Below are positions 7,051 to 13,917 of a stretch of DNA of 22,093 bases, one piece after another. Position numbers and translations under genes: made by a program. Below the pieces are notes generated by a model, which saw only the letters and a program-made list of their open reading frames with translations, was not told the DNA's origin and ran no database searches. Numbering within the stretch: the first letter of the stretch is position 1; each line of letters starts with the position of its first letter. This DNA is from Richelia sp. UBA3308 (GTDB taxonomy: Bacteria > Cyanobacteriota > Cyanobacteriia > Cyanobacteriales > Nostocaceae), in assembly GCA_002361335.1 (NCBI GenBank), contig DESS01000288.1, positions 259 through 22,351 on the forward strand, read 5' to 3'.

Positions 7051-8209
7051 AGTCTCCAACGAAAATAGGCGCATTAACTTCGTAATTTAAAAACGGAACT
7101 GGACCAATAAAATATGGTGTAGCTCCACAGAAATTTTTGAAGCGAAAGAACAAAGCTGTATCAACAGTATCGGTCGTTTCCGATGGCTCCATAACTACTA
7201 TTTTAAAAGCGCTTCCATAAGGCAATCTTCCAGTGGGTTCCTTTCCTGCATTCACCGATTTTAAACAACCCCAACCACCTTCTACCTGTTGATATTTACC
7301 GCTAATCCAAGAGCTTCCTTCAAATTTACCTCTAATATTGCGTCCTGAATTTTCTAAATCATCAAGTTCAATGTGCGGACAATCTTCACCTTCACATGGT
7401 ACAGAAAAGCCCGCTACATCCGAACCAGATAACGTGCGTTGACGGCGTTTTTCAGCACGACCCCAGATGAAATCAATTCTGGCAACTTTACTACCTGCTT
7501 CTGTTAAAGGAAGGGGGAAAGAAGCTAAAGGTACAGCGTTTAATTGGGGAACGTCTTTAATTAAAGTATTTTCCCAACCTTTGAAATTGGATAACTGTAC
7601 TGTATCAAGGTTAGGGATATCAGAAATTGTGTATGTTGATAAGTCAATTTGATTAAGTTTTAGCTTTCCTAAAGTTGGATTTTGGGATAAAAGATTTGAT
7701 AGATTTGTGTTGGTATTAGTTTGTGGAGATTCGGCTTTTAATAACGCATTGATGGGTGGGATTTCCGAAGTATTAGTTTGTCCTAAATTGGGTACTATTT
7801 CTGCTAAATATTGAATTTTTTGTTCTCCTAATAATGAAAAATCTTCTAAGGTAGAAGTGTTTAAATTGTAATTATTAGAAACACTTGTAATATTACTAAG
7901 GCTAAATAATTGGGGTTTTAAAGCTTCATCAATATCGCCTAATGTCAAGTATCTGTCTGGAGTATCCCCCGCATTCCATTCACGAAATAATCCGTTAGCT
8001 TTTATTGAACCACTTTCTTGTATTGGTGGCATATTGTTAAATGAAATTCTTTGCCAGTCAGGTATTAATACTTGTTTACCTCCCTCTGAAGAAATCATAC
8101 GGGTAGGTAAATTAGTTTGGCTTTGTGCAAAAGTTGAACTTGAGTAGATACTAATGGAAGCGGCGAGAATAGGGATAGCTTTCAAAGTAATAAATTGAGC
8201 AATTTTCAT
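7049..8209 (-). CDS. Exported hypothetical protein with four cysteines, beside the coupling protein gene
   Basis: A 386-residue protein with a signal peptide (hydrophobic ITLKAIPILAASISIYSSS, likely cleavage after STFA near residue 28). The middle (about 100-235) is Leu/Asn-rich with loose repeats of the form D-I/V-P-x-L-x-x-V-x-L-x-x-F. The C-terminal part (about 240-386) holds the only cysteines, at 272, 277, 315 and 361, probably disulfide-bonded in the periplasm. I do not recognise a named family. Its place directly upstream of the coupling protein gene on the same strand, with a 206-bp gap, suggests an envelope component of the conjugation machine. ATG at 8209 is the first in-frame Met and fits the signal peptide. 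Confidence 0.7.
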   Translation of the reverse strand: MKIAQFITLKAIPILAASISIYSSSTFAQSQTNLPTRMISSEGGKQVLIPDWQRISFNNMPPIQESGSIKANGLFREWNAGDTPDRYLTLGDIDEALKPQLFSLSNITSVSNNYNLNTSTLEDFSLLGEQKIQYLAEIVPNLGQTNTSEIPPINALLKAESPQTNTNTNLSNLLSQNPTLGKLKLNQIDLSTYTISDIPNLDTVQLSNFKGWENTLIKDVPQLNAVPLASFPLPLTEAGSKVARIDFIWGRAEKRRQRTLSGSDVAGFSVPCEGEDCPHIELDDLENSGRNIRGKFEGSSWISGKYQQVEGGWGCLKSVNAGKEPTGRLPYGSAFKIVVMEPSETTDTVDTALFFRFKNFCGATPYFIGPVPFLNYEVNAPIFVGD

Positions 8210-8288
8210 TCATCTGTGTTGATATATTATTTATTATTTTTAGTCAATTTTCTGCATAAAAGTGATTTACTATTGACGTAAATATGTT

Positions 8289-8304
8289 TATCACAATAGT
8301 GATA
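8289..8304. promoter_or_regulatory. Operator candidate TATCAC-N4-GTGATA
   Basis: A perfect 6-bp inverted repeat with a 4-base centre lies in the 290-bp gap between two divergent genes (exported protein at 8209 and the Rpn-like gene at 8500). The spacing suits a dimeric repressor, possibly controlling one or both genes. The rest of this gap is AT-rich with no other clear signal. Confidence 0.4.
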
Positions 8305-8499
8305 CTGTTAATAATATCTATTTTGATTATTGAAGAGAATTTTTATGGAATATAAAATAATCTGTAACTACAAGTAAATTAAGACACTAAAAGTAGACTT
8401 AAAATTTAATTTTTGTTAGTTACTAAGTACATTATTACTAACATAGTAAACAAAACGTTGTAAACTAATAATATTGATAATGTAACCAGTAAAAAGTGC

Positions 8500-9279
8500 A
8501 TGACTGCCGACCCGCTTTTCTATGAAGTATTCAAAGAAATACCTGAATTATTCTTTGAATTAATTGGTCAACCAGAGAAAGACCCAAGCGTCTATAAATT
8601 CAGCGCCCCAGAAATCAAACAAAGGGGCTTTCGTTTAGATGGTTTACTTTTAACTCCCGAAAATCACCCTTCGGAACCAATTTATTTTTTAGAGGCTCAT
8701 TCCTACAAAGATGATAATTTTTACAATCAACTTGCTGCTGAAATTATTCTTTATTTAACCCAGTATCAACCACCAAACGAAGAATGGTATGCCATAGTTA
8801 TCTATGATGCAAAAAGTAGTGAGGGGAATTTCCCTGGATACTTAAATTTCTTATTACCGCATCTGCGTCGTTTTTATCTTGATGAATTAGCAAAAACTTC
8901 AGAAGCATCACTGTCGGTGGGAGTTATGCGCTTAATAGTCGAGAATAAAAGCCAAGAAAAAACTGGTGAATTTGCAAGACAGTTGATGAATCAAGCTCAA
9001 CAAGAGCTAACCGATGCCACTTTGGAGGAAAAGGTTTTAGAATTTATAAAGGCAGTCGTGATTGACAAATTTTCAAGTTTGAGCGTGGAGGAAATAGAGA
9101 CTATGTTGAACTTAGATTCATTAAAGAAAAGTAAAGTTTATCAAGAAGCAAAACAAGAAGGCTCCCTAGAGACAAAATTAAAAACTATTCCCAGACTAAT
9201 AAGACTAGGGCTAACTGCTGAACAAATTGCAGAATCTCTCGATTTAGATGTAGAAACGGTAAGAGAAAATACTCAATAG
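8500..9279 (+). CDS. Rpn/DUF2887 family PD-(D/E)XK nuclease-like protein
   Basis: A 259-residue protein of the DUF2887 type, common in cyanobacteria and related to Rpn recombination-promoting nucleases. The start (DPLFYEVFKEIPELFFELIG) and the core (KFSAPEIKQRGFRLDGLL, then IYFLEAHSYKDDNFYNQLAAEI) are characteristic. Putative active-site residues are D47 and E65; the residue two after E65 is His (EAH) where relatives I know have Gln or Lys. The C-terminus (about 185-259) has a VYQEAKQEG segment and a final helix-turn-helix-like LRLGLTAEQIAESLDLDVETV. It is isolated, on the plus strand opposite to most neighbours, and convergent with the AAA gene, so it is probably an accessory insertion. Activity cannot be judged from the sequence. 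Confidence 0.85.
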   Translation: MTADPLFYEVFKEIPELFFELIGQPEKDPSVYKFSAPEIKQRGFRLDGLLLTPENHPSEPIYFLEAHSYKDDNFYNQLAAEIILYLTQYQPPNEEWYAIVIYDAKSSEGNFPGYLNFLLPHLRRFYLDELAKTSEASLSVGVMRLIVENKSQEKTGEFARQLMNQAQQELTDATLEEKVLEFIKAVVIDKFSSLSVEEIETMLNLDSLKKSKVYQEAKQEGSLETKLKTIPRLIRLGLTAEQIAESLDLDVETVRENTQ

Positions 9280-9317
9280 TAAAGCTAGCTTGCTTGCAAC
9301 AAGTGGGTGCTGAACTT

Positions 9318-9341
9318 AAAAGTATTCCACTTGATACTTTT
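9318..9341. terminator. Terminator-like hairpin between convergent genes
   Basis: AAAAGTAT (9318-9325) pairs perfectly with ATACTTTT (9334-9341) around an 8-base loop. It lies between the ends of the plus-strand Rpn-like gene and the minus-strand AAA gene, and A/T runs on both sides would give U tracts either way. The stem is AT-rich and weak. It touches the AAA stop codon at 9341. Confidence 0.45.
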
Positions 9342-10924
9342 CAACTGCCAAATAAAACCTCCGGTTCTTTAGCCCACATACTTGTATCTGGTGATGCAGC
9401 TGGACGAGCGTAAGCAGCTTTATTGCGAATCTCAACTATTTTATCTTCCTCTCGAATCATGCTAGGAGTAAATTGCGATCGCGTTTCTAAAAAATCCCTT
9501 ACGCTTACATTTAAGGGTTGTTGACCAAGTTCGGAGGTAGGAAACTTCTGTGCATTCCGATAAAACATTTCCTCAGCCGTTTTTCTTACCATCAGCGCGA
9601 TTTCAGCCGGAGTAAGTAGTTTAGTTTCTCTAAGCAACCGCAACCAATCTTTCTCACAAAAATCCAGCCCTGGAAAATATTTAGCTAGGTGCAACTTGAA
9701 TATCTCATACCTCGCTCCAGCATGAGGAAGGTCTACGAAAATAATCTCATCAAAACGGCGTATCAATTCTGGCGGTAAAAACTCCAATCTGTTAACGGTA
9801 GCCATTACTAATACCTGAGAAGTTCGTTCTTGCATCCACGTCAATAACTTCCCGGCTAATTGACGCGACACACCACCGTCCGAGTCAGAATCGAAACCAG
9901 CAAATCCCTTCTCGAAGTCATCGAAATAGAGAACCAAACCATGTTCTCCATTCGCATCACAAAACTGTAAAAACTCTCGTAAATTCTTCCTAGATTCGTA
10001 TGCAGTAGCACCCCGTAATCCAGCCCAATCAGCAGCAACCATTGGTACACCCATTTTCTTGGCTGCTAATTTAGCACTCAAAGATTTACCCGTTCCTGGT
10101 GGTCCCCAAAGAATCATACCCTTCGGAAAGCTAAGATTATATTGGTGTGCTTCTGGTTTAAGTAGTACCGCAGCACGTTCTAAAATTTCTTCTAATAAAT
10201 CTAAACCAGCAGCATTCGGTACATCTGGTTCATTTATAAATTCCACACCTTGACCTTTTAGCTTACTCTTCTTATAATCCAATACTCCATCAATTAATTC
10301 TTCTAAGGTATAAGTAAATTTAGATAAACGTTTCAATAACATTTCTAATTCACCAAGCGGTAAACCCAAACAGGTACGGACTAAAGTTTCATACTCCAAA
10401 ATGTTGACATTAGTTGTAGAAAATTTATCATTACAAAAGTTTTGAACAAGGGTTTTAATATTTGACGGACTAGGTAATGGATTAATTAATGTTGGAATTA
10501 AAGGTGCTAGCGAGTGAGGAAGTTCAACATAACTTTCCATACATAAGAGAAATCTTGGTACCGAATTTGTAGCCAACTCATAAACTAAGTTAGTCAGCAT
10601 CATCTCTGTCTGCCCAGGCAATTTACCTGTTGAGTTCTCAGGTGAAATTACACCTTCAAAAACAAATATTCCTGGTATATCAGGATGTTGTAATAACCAA
10701 TTTAATCCTGAAATGCATTGATGTTGAGTAGATATAAGTTGTTGATTATTATTAAACAGTTGTAACTGAGAATAGCCCTCATTCCAAAAATATAATGGTA
10801 AACAAAGTTTTTGGGCTAATTCATGAATAAACTCTAGTATTTTAAATCGTTCGGTAATAGGGCTTTCTATTGCAACAACAGTTTGTCTACTTTCAAATAG
10901 TAATGGTAAATCATTTAAATTCAT
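9341..10924 (-). CDS. Ycf46-like AAA+ ATPase
   Basis: A 527-residue AAA+ protein. The N-terminal part (1-220) resembles the Ycf46 layout, with a degenerate RecA-like half (AIESPITERFKILEFIHEL, then a GLNWLLQHPDIPGIFVFEG stretch). The active module has Walker A GPPGTGKS at 274-281, Walker B VLYFDDFEKGFAG at 331-343, sensor 1 ATVN at 375-378, and the arginine pair in LIRRFDEIIFVDLP at 389-390. The Walker B acidic pair is Asp-Asp (335-336) where AAA+ proteins normally have Asp-Glu. Ycf46 proteins occur throughout cyanobacteria and plastids; this is a plasmid-type paralogue of unclear role. It is divergent from a 127-residue gene with only 54 bp between the starts, so the two may share regulation. 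HIP1 (gcgatcgc) lies inside at 9475-9482. Confidence 0.85.
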   Translation of the reverse strand: MNLNDLPLLFESRQTVVAIESPITERFKILEFIHELAQKLCLPLYFWNEGYSQLQLFNNNQQLISTQHQCISGLNWLLQHPDIPGIFVFEGVISPENSTGKLPGQTEMMLTNLVYELATNSVPRFLLCMESYVELPHSLAPLIPTLINPLPSPSNIKTLVQNFCNDKFSTTNVNILEYETLVRTCLGLPLGELEMLLKRLSKFTYTLEELIDGVLDYKKSKLKGQGVEFINEPDVPNAAGLDLLEEILERAAVLLKPEAHQYNLSFPKGMILWGPPGTGKSLSAKLAAKKMGVPMVAADWAGLRGATAYESRKNLREFLQFCDANGEHGLVLYFDDFEKGFAGFDSDSDGGVSRQLAGKLLTWMQERTSQVLVMATVNRLEFLPPELIRRFDEIIFVDLPHAGARYEIFKLHLAKYFPGLDFCEKDWLRLLRETKLLTPAEIALMVRKTAEEMFYRNAQKFPTSELGQQPLNVSVRDFLETRSQFTPSMIREEDKIVEIRNKAAYARPAASPDTSMWAKEPEVLFGS

Positions 10925-10978
10925 AATTAGTGTATGCTCGTAACAAGAGAAAATACAGTTTTAATCTAATAGTTAATA

Positions 10979-11362
10979 ATGAGCAAAAATACCGAAGGTT
11001 TAGAACAGATTTTAGGTGCAACAATTACGGAATACACTCCCAACGCAATTAAATTTAGTAATTTGTCTTTAGATGTATTGGAACAATTACTTGATCAAGG
11101 TTACACAAGAGAGGATAAATATTTCAATGGAACACCCACTATAGGTAAATTTATTGAGTTTGGTAAACGTTGTGTTGAAATGAGGGCAGTGGCAACATTT
11201 GACGGAGTAGGTTTTAAAAACCAAAGTTCAGATGTAGTTATTGACGCGATAAAAGTTGTTGGAGTTAAAGATTTAGATTTTGCAGGGGAATTTATAAAAT
11301 TTGTACAAGGATGTGATGAAATAGAAGTATCCTCAGAGTATTTATTTGCTTGGTGGGATTAG
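10979..11362 (+). CDS. Hypothetical 127-residue protein divergent from the AAA gene
   Basis: I do not recognise the family. It is acidic, soluble and short, with alternating predicted strands and helices (LSLDVLEQLLDQGYTREDKYFNG, then VVIDAIKVVGVKDLDFAGEFIKFV), and ends in YLFAWWD. I considered DUF1257 (Ycf35), which often neighbours Ycf46-type genes, but the expected N-terminal pattern is absent. Its start is 54 bp from the start of the divergent AAA gene, which suggests a functional pair or a shared promoter. A partial second copy of its 3' end lies at 11867-11933. It may be an adaptor or substrate of the ATPase; this is only a guess from position. Confidence 0.6.
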   Translation: MSKNTEGLEQILGATITEYTPNAIKFSNLSLDVLEQLLDQGYTREDKYFNGTPTIGKFIEFGKRCVEMRAVATFDGVGFKNQSSDVVIDAIKVVGVKDLDFAGEFIKFVQGCDEIEVSSEYLFAWWD

Positions 11363-11469
11363 GATTCTACTTCATGTAAAAAAAATTTTCTTGTCAAAAT
11401 CCTAAGATTCTAAGTTTAGTTTCCAGAAGTAATTTAAATAGGGCTTGCAAGTGAGGAAGGGTTCTAGCT

Positions 11470-11818
11470 TTAGCTTCCAATCGCTTGCCTGCGAGAATAA
11501 ATCTCTTCTAGAAGTAAATCTCGTAGTTCATTGGCAATGTCCGAGGGCGGATAACCTGCGAGCGCACGTCCTATTAGCCTTTCTGCTTCTCGTAATTCTG
11601 AACACTCGTGATTCATGCATTGCAGCACTTCGATGAAGAACTGATCTAGTAGGTTCAAGGTCTAATAAGTTCGCCACTAGGTTTGCGGCAGCTTGTTCTT
11701 GAGCAAAGGCAGCTTTGGTTAACTCCTTGGCAATGTTAGTATCACCCCGTTGACGCGCATTCGCTGCTTGCGAGACAAGTTCCATTGCTTCTCTATGTAA
11801 AATTTCTACGTCTTGCAT
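11470..11818 (-). pseudogene. Frameshifted small cyanobacterial gene
   Basis: Two overlapping minus-strand frames together make one protein. Frame one starts at ATG 11818 (MQDVEILHREAMELVSQA) and matches well through LEPTRSVLHRSAA. The sequence then continues in the second frame as HECSELREAERLIGRALAG to a stop at 11470. The span is 349 bases, one more than 116 codons, so a single net extra base, between about 11600 and 11620, explains the break. I recognise the pattern (EPTRSVLHRSAA, then C-x-E-x-REAERLI and ALAG) as a conserved cyanobacterial protein of about 115 residues without known function. An intact product would need a programmed shift, for which no slippery sequence is obvious. Confidence 0.75.
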
Positions 11819-11866
11819 TTTTCAATTGTGAAAGACTCCTTCACCGATTTTAATATCTCCTCTGGC

Positions 11867-11933
11867 GTTATCTTCAGAATATTTATTTGCTTGGTGGATA
11901 ATAAATTCTATTTCATATAAAAATAAAATTTTC
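11867..11933 (+). repeat. Partial duplicate of the 3' end of the 127-residue gene
   Basis: This segment aligns with about 11327-11393, the last codons and downstream flank of the gene ending at 11362. It still reads LSSEYLFAWW (11868-11897), against VSSEYLFAWWD in the intact gene. Similarity continues past the stop (ttctatttcatataaaa against ttctacttcatgtaaaa). It has no start and no upstream coding match, so it is a remnant. The frameshifted pseudogene lies between the two copies. Confidence 0.8.
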
Positions 11934-11939
11934 TCGTAT

Positions 11940-12854
11940 TTATTGTAAATAAGTTTTTCGATAATTGTCCTTTGCCCACTTCTTCGCTTGCTTAATAGTC
12001 CACATGGGTTCGGGTGGTAATGATGGTACATTATTTAACTGATTCAAGAAAGTAAAATCACCTGAAACTTTAGCAATAACTTGAGCTATCACTTTGCAAC
12101 AACGATACGGATATTTAACAGCTTGCTTCTCACTAAAACGAATCACCACCCAATTATTATTAGTAAAAAATTGATTTCTAATCGTGTCTTTTCCTTGGTC
12201 AATACAATGATGTGGTTCTTTAGTATTACCTACATAAGGTTCGTCAATTTCTATATCGATGCTTAAACCGCTTGTATGTACTATTAAAAAATCCGCTGAG
12301 TAAGGGTGGGAGAATTTTGGGTTATGAAATGCTACTCCTTGAACGATATTTGGAAAGACGTGCTTAGTAATTTGATAAAAAGTTTTTTCAGAAACACCAC
12401 TCTGAGCATCACTATTACCTAGTGGTTGTAATACTTTTCCATTTAGCCAAAGATTTAGTTTTGCTTCACGCTTTGGTAGACGCATTACAGTAATATTATC
12501 TTTTTTCGTATTGAGTTGTATATGATTAGGAGTATTTTTTCTACTTGATTGTTTCGATAGGCTTGATATAAAACATAAGCATCCTAAATTAAAAGAAGCC
12601 CAAACAATAACAATTAGCCAAAGTGGATATGAAACAAAAGCATACAAGTAAATAGAAGCAGAAGAATTAATACAAATAAATACGTAAAATATTTTGTCTA
12701 AAATAGAATTATTATAACGCCTAACTTTATCTGGTAAGTTTAGTTGTTTACGACTTATTATATTCTGATTTTGCTTCACATTTGGTGTCGGGTTATTTGC
12801 CAAAAAATTGAGTATTAAGCGTGGATAAAAAATGGCAGGATAATACTTATTCAC
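11940..12854 (-). CDS. Membrane-anchored protein with PD-(D/E)XK nuclease-like domain
   Basis: A 304-residue protein with a GTG start at 12854; no Met occurs until far downstream, so GTG is the likely start. Two hydrophobic segments at about 55-73 and 75-99 form a membrane hairpin. The C-terminal half has YSADFLIV with D188, then LSIDIEIDEP with E202 and D204, then RNQFFTNNNWVVIRFSE with P and Cys further on. This order (D, then E-x-D, then an R-x-x-F-F segment and a V-I-R-F strand) resembles Vsr/DUF559-like endonucleases of the PD-(D/E)XK fold. It starts 36 bp after the TraK/VirB9-like gene and is probably the last gene of the T4SS operon. A membrane-attached nuclease there could act on transferred or incoming DNA; that is inference. 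It could also be catalytically dead. Confidence 0.6.
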   Translation of the reverse strand: MNKYYPAIFYPRLILNFLANNPTPNVKQNQNIISRKQLNLPDKVRRYNNSILDKIFYVFICINSSASIYLYAFVSYPLWLIVIVWASFNLGCLCFISSLSKQSSRKNTPNHIQLNTKKDNITVMRLPKREAKLNLWLNGKVLQPLGNSDAQSGVSEKTFYQITKHVFPNIVQGVAFHNPKFSHPYSADFLIVHTSGLSIDIEIDEPYVGNTKEPHHCIDQGKDTIRNQFFTNNNWVVIRFSEKQAVKYPYRCCKVIAQVIAKVSGDFTFLNQLNNVPSLPPEPMWTIKQAKKWAKDNYRKTYLQ

Positions 12855-12890
12855 TCATTGATAAAGTTTCAATTAATATAGCTGCATAAA

Positions 12891-13637
12891 TCATTTATTT
12901 GGTGCAGATTGTTTAGGTAAAGGTTGTTTTAAACTATCTTCAATTCCTAATAATCCTAATTCAGTTAATAAAGGTAAACTAACTTTTGTATTTTGAGCAA
13001 TTTCAACCAAAGATTTATCTGAAGTATTTCGAGCCAACGCAATAAATTCTCTCACTTTAGTAACAACTGGGTCAGATGGTGGAGTATAACCCTTGCGAAT
13101 AGCAGAAACCAAACCACGTTCAATATCGCTAATCGTCGCTCTCCTGAAAGAACCTACTTGTAAGGTAGGCTTCCTCCTCGACGGATTTGGAGTTTGATTG
13201 GATATATTTAAGCCACTGTAAGCAGGTGAGCTATTACTATGAAGTAAGTTAAAAGTGTATAAATGAAATTTACCGTCACTAGCTCTAGTTTTTACAAATA
13301 AATTTGTAACATTCGTTGTTGTCAAATTAGGAAATTTTAAAGGCTTTATTTTACGTAGAAAAACAGTTGTAGCTTGTCCGTTATCTGAAGGTGTATCAGT
13401 AGCATAAGTAAAGTGAGTCGGGTCTGCTAGAAAAATTTGAGTAATACGTTCGTTAACTTTTGAAAAATCAATCGCAGTTGCTCGACCAGTCCAAACTTTT
13501 ACATCAATAGCTTTTGAGTCTAAACCTCTGGCTTGATTCGCATTAACTGTTAGGATAGCTGATTGAGCATAGGATGTAGTCGGAGTTGCTAGGAGTATAG
13601 TAGATATTCCGAAAGAGAATATAGTTCGTTTTTTCAT
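12891..13637 (-). CDS. TraK/VirB9-like exported T4SS core component
   Basis: A 248-residue protein with a signal peptide (MKKRTIFSFGISTILLATPTTSYA, cleavage likely after residue 24). The mature N-terminal half (VKVWTGRATAIDFSKVNERITQIFLADPTHFTY, then TNLFVKTRASDGKFHLYTFNL) has the beta-strand pattern of the TraK/VirB9 N-terminal domain, in which a GR-x-T-x-I-DF start is typical. It would form the periplasmic/outer-membrane ring with the VirB10-like protein whose gene lies just upstream. The C-terminus (about 165-235) is helical, with no visible VirB9 C-terminal beta domain, so it is nearer TraK than classical VirB9. The ATG at 13637 follows a simple-sequence tract without a clear ribosome binding site. 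Confidence 0.7.
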   Translation of the reverse strand: MKKRTIFSFGISTILLATPTTSYAQSAILTVNANQARGLDSKAIDVKVWTGRATAIDFSKVNERITQIFLADPTHFTYATDTPSDNGQATTVFLRKIKPLKFPNLTTTNVTNLFVKTRASDGKFHLYTFNLLHSNSSPAYSGLNISNQTPNPSRRKPTLQVGSFRRATISDIERGLVSAIRKGYTPPSDPVVTKVREFIALARNTSDKSLVEIAQNTKVSLPLLTELGLLGIEDSLKQPLPKQSAPNK

Positions 13638-13649
13638 ATCCGCAAATTA

Positions 13650-13685
13650 GGAGTGAGAGAGGGAGTGAGTGAGGGAGGGAGAGAA
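13650..13685. repeat. GAGTGAGG-type tract, G-rich on plus strand (left arm of inverted pair A)
   Basis: The tract of gagtgagaga and gagggaggga units lies 12 bp upstream of the TraK-like start. Its reverse complement matches the C-rich tract at 13874-13917 over about 24 bp with one small gap (ccctcactc, then cctctctcactc). Between them lie about 190 bp of AT-rich non-coding DNA. Confidence 0.85.
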
Positions 13686-13873
13686 AATAAAATGGAGAGA
13701 ATATTGTTTATTACCTAAAATATGGTTTGAGTTTACCCTTTTATGTCGTCATTAAAAAGAAGAATAGTAAGATTATTATGTACAAACAATAAAATTATAT
13801 TCTTCGGATTTGAGTTCAAAAAAATAACGATTAAAAATGTATTATTAGCAGTTGGTTAATCGATTTCTCTATA

Positions 13874-13917
13874 CTTCCCTCACTCCCTCCCTCTCTCACT
13901 CTCTCCCTCCTCCTCTC
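13874..13917. repeat. CCCTCACT-type tract (right arm of inverted pair A)
   Basis: A C-rich tract on the plus strand overlaps the last dozen codons of the VirB10-like gene and provides its stop (TGA, complement of 13880-13882). It is complementary to the tract at 13650-13685. Confidence 0.85.

Noticed and set aside
10979..11362. DUF1257/Ycf35 identity for the 127-residue protein
   Set aside because: It is tempting because such genes neighbour Ycf46-like ATPases, but the typical N-terminal pattern is not present.
11822..12031. Minus-strand frame of 69 codons
   Set aside because: It overlaps the end of the nuclease-like gene and the duplicated tail; composition and context indicate chance.
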